DNA from: Thermoplasmatota archaeon
GTDB lineage: Archaea; Thermoplasmatota; Penumbrarchaeia; JASLWR01
Assembly (NCBI GenBank): GCA_030740765.1
Contig: JASLWR010000019.1
Span: 1-55,346, forward strand
DNA length: 55,346 nt
Reading direction: 5' to 3'
The notes under the pieces were generated by a model. It made no database searches. It was not told where the DNA came from and saw only the letters and a program-made list of their open reading frames with translations. Each line of letters starts with the position of its first letter. Within the stretch, counting starts at the first letter, position 1. Shown in pieces: positions 53,848-55,346 of this stretch. The position numbers and the translations under genes were made by a program.

Positions 53848-55325
53848 GCGAGGAAATGGTATTCGATCTGATTGAGGATGATGATATTGAGGTTTCCGGG
53901 GCTGGAAAGACGATTGAAACCTCGAAGAGTTCCTTTAAAAAATTAAAGGACAAGGAATATTCCACGGTTAAGGAGATCTCAGGGCCGTTGCTGGTGGTGG
54001 AGAAGGTGGAGAAAGTGGCATATGGAGAGGTGGTGAAGATCAGGGATCCCATGGGTAAAATGCGTCTTGGACAGGTGCTGGAGACCCACATGGACAAGGC
54101 TGTTATCCAGGTGTTCCAGGGTACAAAGGGACTGGATACCGAGCTTACCAGTGTCAGGTTCCTGGGCGAGACCATGAAGATACCCTGCTCCCCGGAAATG
54201 CTGGGACGCGTTTTCAACGGGACGGGGCGACCCATCGACGACAGCCCCGACATCATACCGGAAATAATGCTTGACATAAACGGAGCCCCCATCAATCCGT
54301 CGGCCAGGGAATACCCCAAGGATTTCATCCAGACCGGAATCTCCACTATCGACGGTTTGAACACCCTTGTAAGGGGACAGAAATTACCAATTTTTTCCGC
54401 ATCCGGCTTGCCACACAACGATCTCGCTGCACAGATAGCACGACAGGCAAAGGTGAAGGGACAGGAAGAGGAGTTCGCGGTGATATTCTGTGCCATGGGG
54501 ACCACTGCTGAAGAGGCTAATTTCTTTGTAAGGGATTTTGAGAGGACCGGAGCGATAGAGAGAAGCGTTCTCTTCCTGAACCTTGCGGATGACCCGGCCA
54601 TCGAGCGTATCATCATACCCCGGATGGCTCTCACAACAGCAGAATACCTGGCCTTTGAAAAGGATATGCACATTCTTGTTATACTTACCGACATGACGAA
54701 TTACTGTGAAGCGCTTCGAGAGATCGCTGCCGCCAGGGAAGAGGTTCCCGGCAGACGTGGATATCCTGGTTACATGTACACCGATCTTGCCTGTAACTAC
54801 GAGAGGGCCGGTAGGATAAAGGGTAAGGAAGGTTCCATTACCATGATCCCTATACTTACAATGCCGGACGACGATATCACCCATCCCATTCCCGATCTGA
54901 CGGGGTACATCACCGAAGGTCAGATAGTGCTGTCGAGAGATATGTACCGCAAAGCCATCATACCCCCTGTAAACGTTCTTCCTTGCTTATCTAGGTTGAT
55001 GAAACAGGGTATCGGCGAGGGTCGGACCAGGGGCGACCACGATCAGGTGTCAAACCAGTTGTATGCTGCCTATGCCGAAGGGTGCGAGCTTCGAGAACTG
55101 GTGGCTGTGGTGGGCGAGGAGGCACTAACCGAACGGGACCGGAAGTATCTCGATTTTTCCGCAATTTTCGAGGAACGGTTCATAACCCAGGGGAAGGATG
55201 ATGATCGATCCATCGAGGAAACCTTGGGATTGAGCTGGGACCTTCTGACCGGTATTCCCAAGGATGAATTGAAGAAGATCGACGAGGAATACATTAAGAA
55301 GTTTTATCCGCGCTCTAAAAAGTAA
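53844..55325 (+). CDS. atpB: A-type ATP synthase regulatory subunit B with N-terminal extension
   Basis: Non-catalytic nucleotide-binding partner of subunit A in the A1 head. Core motifs are [30 protein letters not shown], the degenerate P-loop [18 protein letters not shown], and [27 protein letters not shown]. At 493 residues it is longer than the usual 460. About 38 extra residues ([19 protein letters not shown]... acidic then Lys-rich) precede the usual first strand at [11 protein letters not shown]. There is no in-frame internal ATG or GTG that would give the short form, and the ATGA overlap with atpA fixes the start, so the extension is real. The right end of the window follows directly. 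Confidence 0.96.
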   Translation: MSEEMVFDLIEDDDIEVSGAGKTIETSKSSFKKLKDKEYSTVKEISGPLLVVEKVEKVAYGEVVKIRDPMGKMRLGQVLETHMDKAVIQVFQGTKGLDTELTSVRFLGETMKIPCSPEMLGRVFNGTGRPIDDSPDIIPEIMLDINGAPINPSAREYPKDFIQTGISTIDGLNTLVRGQKLPIFSASGLPHNDLAAQIARQAKVKGQEEEFAVIFCAMGTTAEEANFFVRDFERTGAIERSVLFLNLADDPAIERIIIPRMALTTAEYLAFEKDMHILVILTDMTNYCEALREIAAAREEVPGRRGYPGYMYTDLACNYERAGRIKGKEGSITMIPILTMPDDDITHPIPDLTGYITEGQIVLSRDMYRKAIIPPVNVLPCLSRLMKQGIGEGRTRGDHDQVSNQLYAAYAEGCELRELVAVVGEEALTERDRKYLDFSAIFEERFITQGKDDDRSIEETLGLSWDLLTGIPKDELKKIDEEYIKKFYPRSKK

Positions 55326-55346
55326 GCTCAAACGAAAACCTGGAGT

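Overview
The window looks like a chromosome segment of an archaeon, most likely an uncultured Thermoplasmatota-type euryarchaeon. Signs are eL43 (L37Ae), RpoP, a Pcc1-type KEOPS subunit, prefoldin beta, aRF1, TiaS, an archaeal-type ProRS, A-type ATPase subunits A and B, a 34-nt intron in tRNA-Thr, and several start codons that sit just behind TATA boxes. Very large secreted proteins with PKD, Ig-like or beta-propeller ectodomains, one C-terminal membrane anchor and short charged or zinc-ribbon tails are also common in that phylum. The assignment to phylum is inference. I see no rRNA operon, CRISPR array, integrase or transposase.

Layout. 0-2.6 kb: formate-tetrahydrofolate ligase with a textbook hairpin/U-tract terminator, a gene-free stretch with nested palindromes, and tRNA-Gln. 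2.7-9.3 kb: a small membrane protein, a PKD surface protein with a Q/P-repeat plus zinc-ribbon tail, tiaS, tRNA-Thr, an orphan ABC ATPase and an unknown protein. 9.3-10.3 kb: a repeat-rich stretch around tRNA-Leu(CAG) that holds two copies of a 106-bp unit carrying the tRNA's 5' end. 10.3-13.3 kb: an HTH regulator and an ABC exporter whose permease is frameshifted. 13.4-18.1 kb: XPD-like helicase, HflX, a family 2 glycosyltransferase and a NikR-like repressor. 18.3-23.4 kb: a predicted metal transporter divergent from the repressor, two tandem pilin/archaellin-like paralogs, and an AAA-DUF4143 ATPase preceded by four 33-bp repeats that run into its TATA box.

23.6-34.5 kb: tRNA-Phe, proS, a 1248-residue membrane protein with a large cytoplasmic part, thiL, two small genes and a 1164-residue surface protein. 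34.7-36.8 kb: a tight information-processing operon (eL43, rpoP, pcc1, prefoldin beta, DHH phosphoesterase). 36.8-42.6 kb: a membrane protein with an N-terminal 11-residue repeat resembling synuclein repeats, aRF1, and a 1035-residue propeller/PKD surface protein. 42.8-55.3 kb: a BNR-repeat protein overlapping a His-containing membrane protein, carbamate kinase, a TPR/zinc-ribbon protein, a CNNM/CBS protein, a class II-type histone deacetylase-fold protein, an unknown protein, and atpA-atpB, which run off the right side.

Functionally the window mixes housekeeping genes with cell-surface and regulatory genes. The points most worth a second look are the tRNA-Leu-head repeats, the 33-bp array upstream of the AAA-DUF4143 gene, the 11-mer repeat membrane protein, two families of intergenic hairpin elements, and the NikR-like/transporter divergon.
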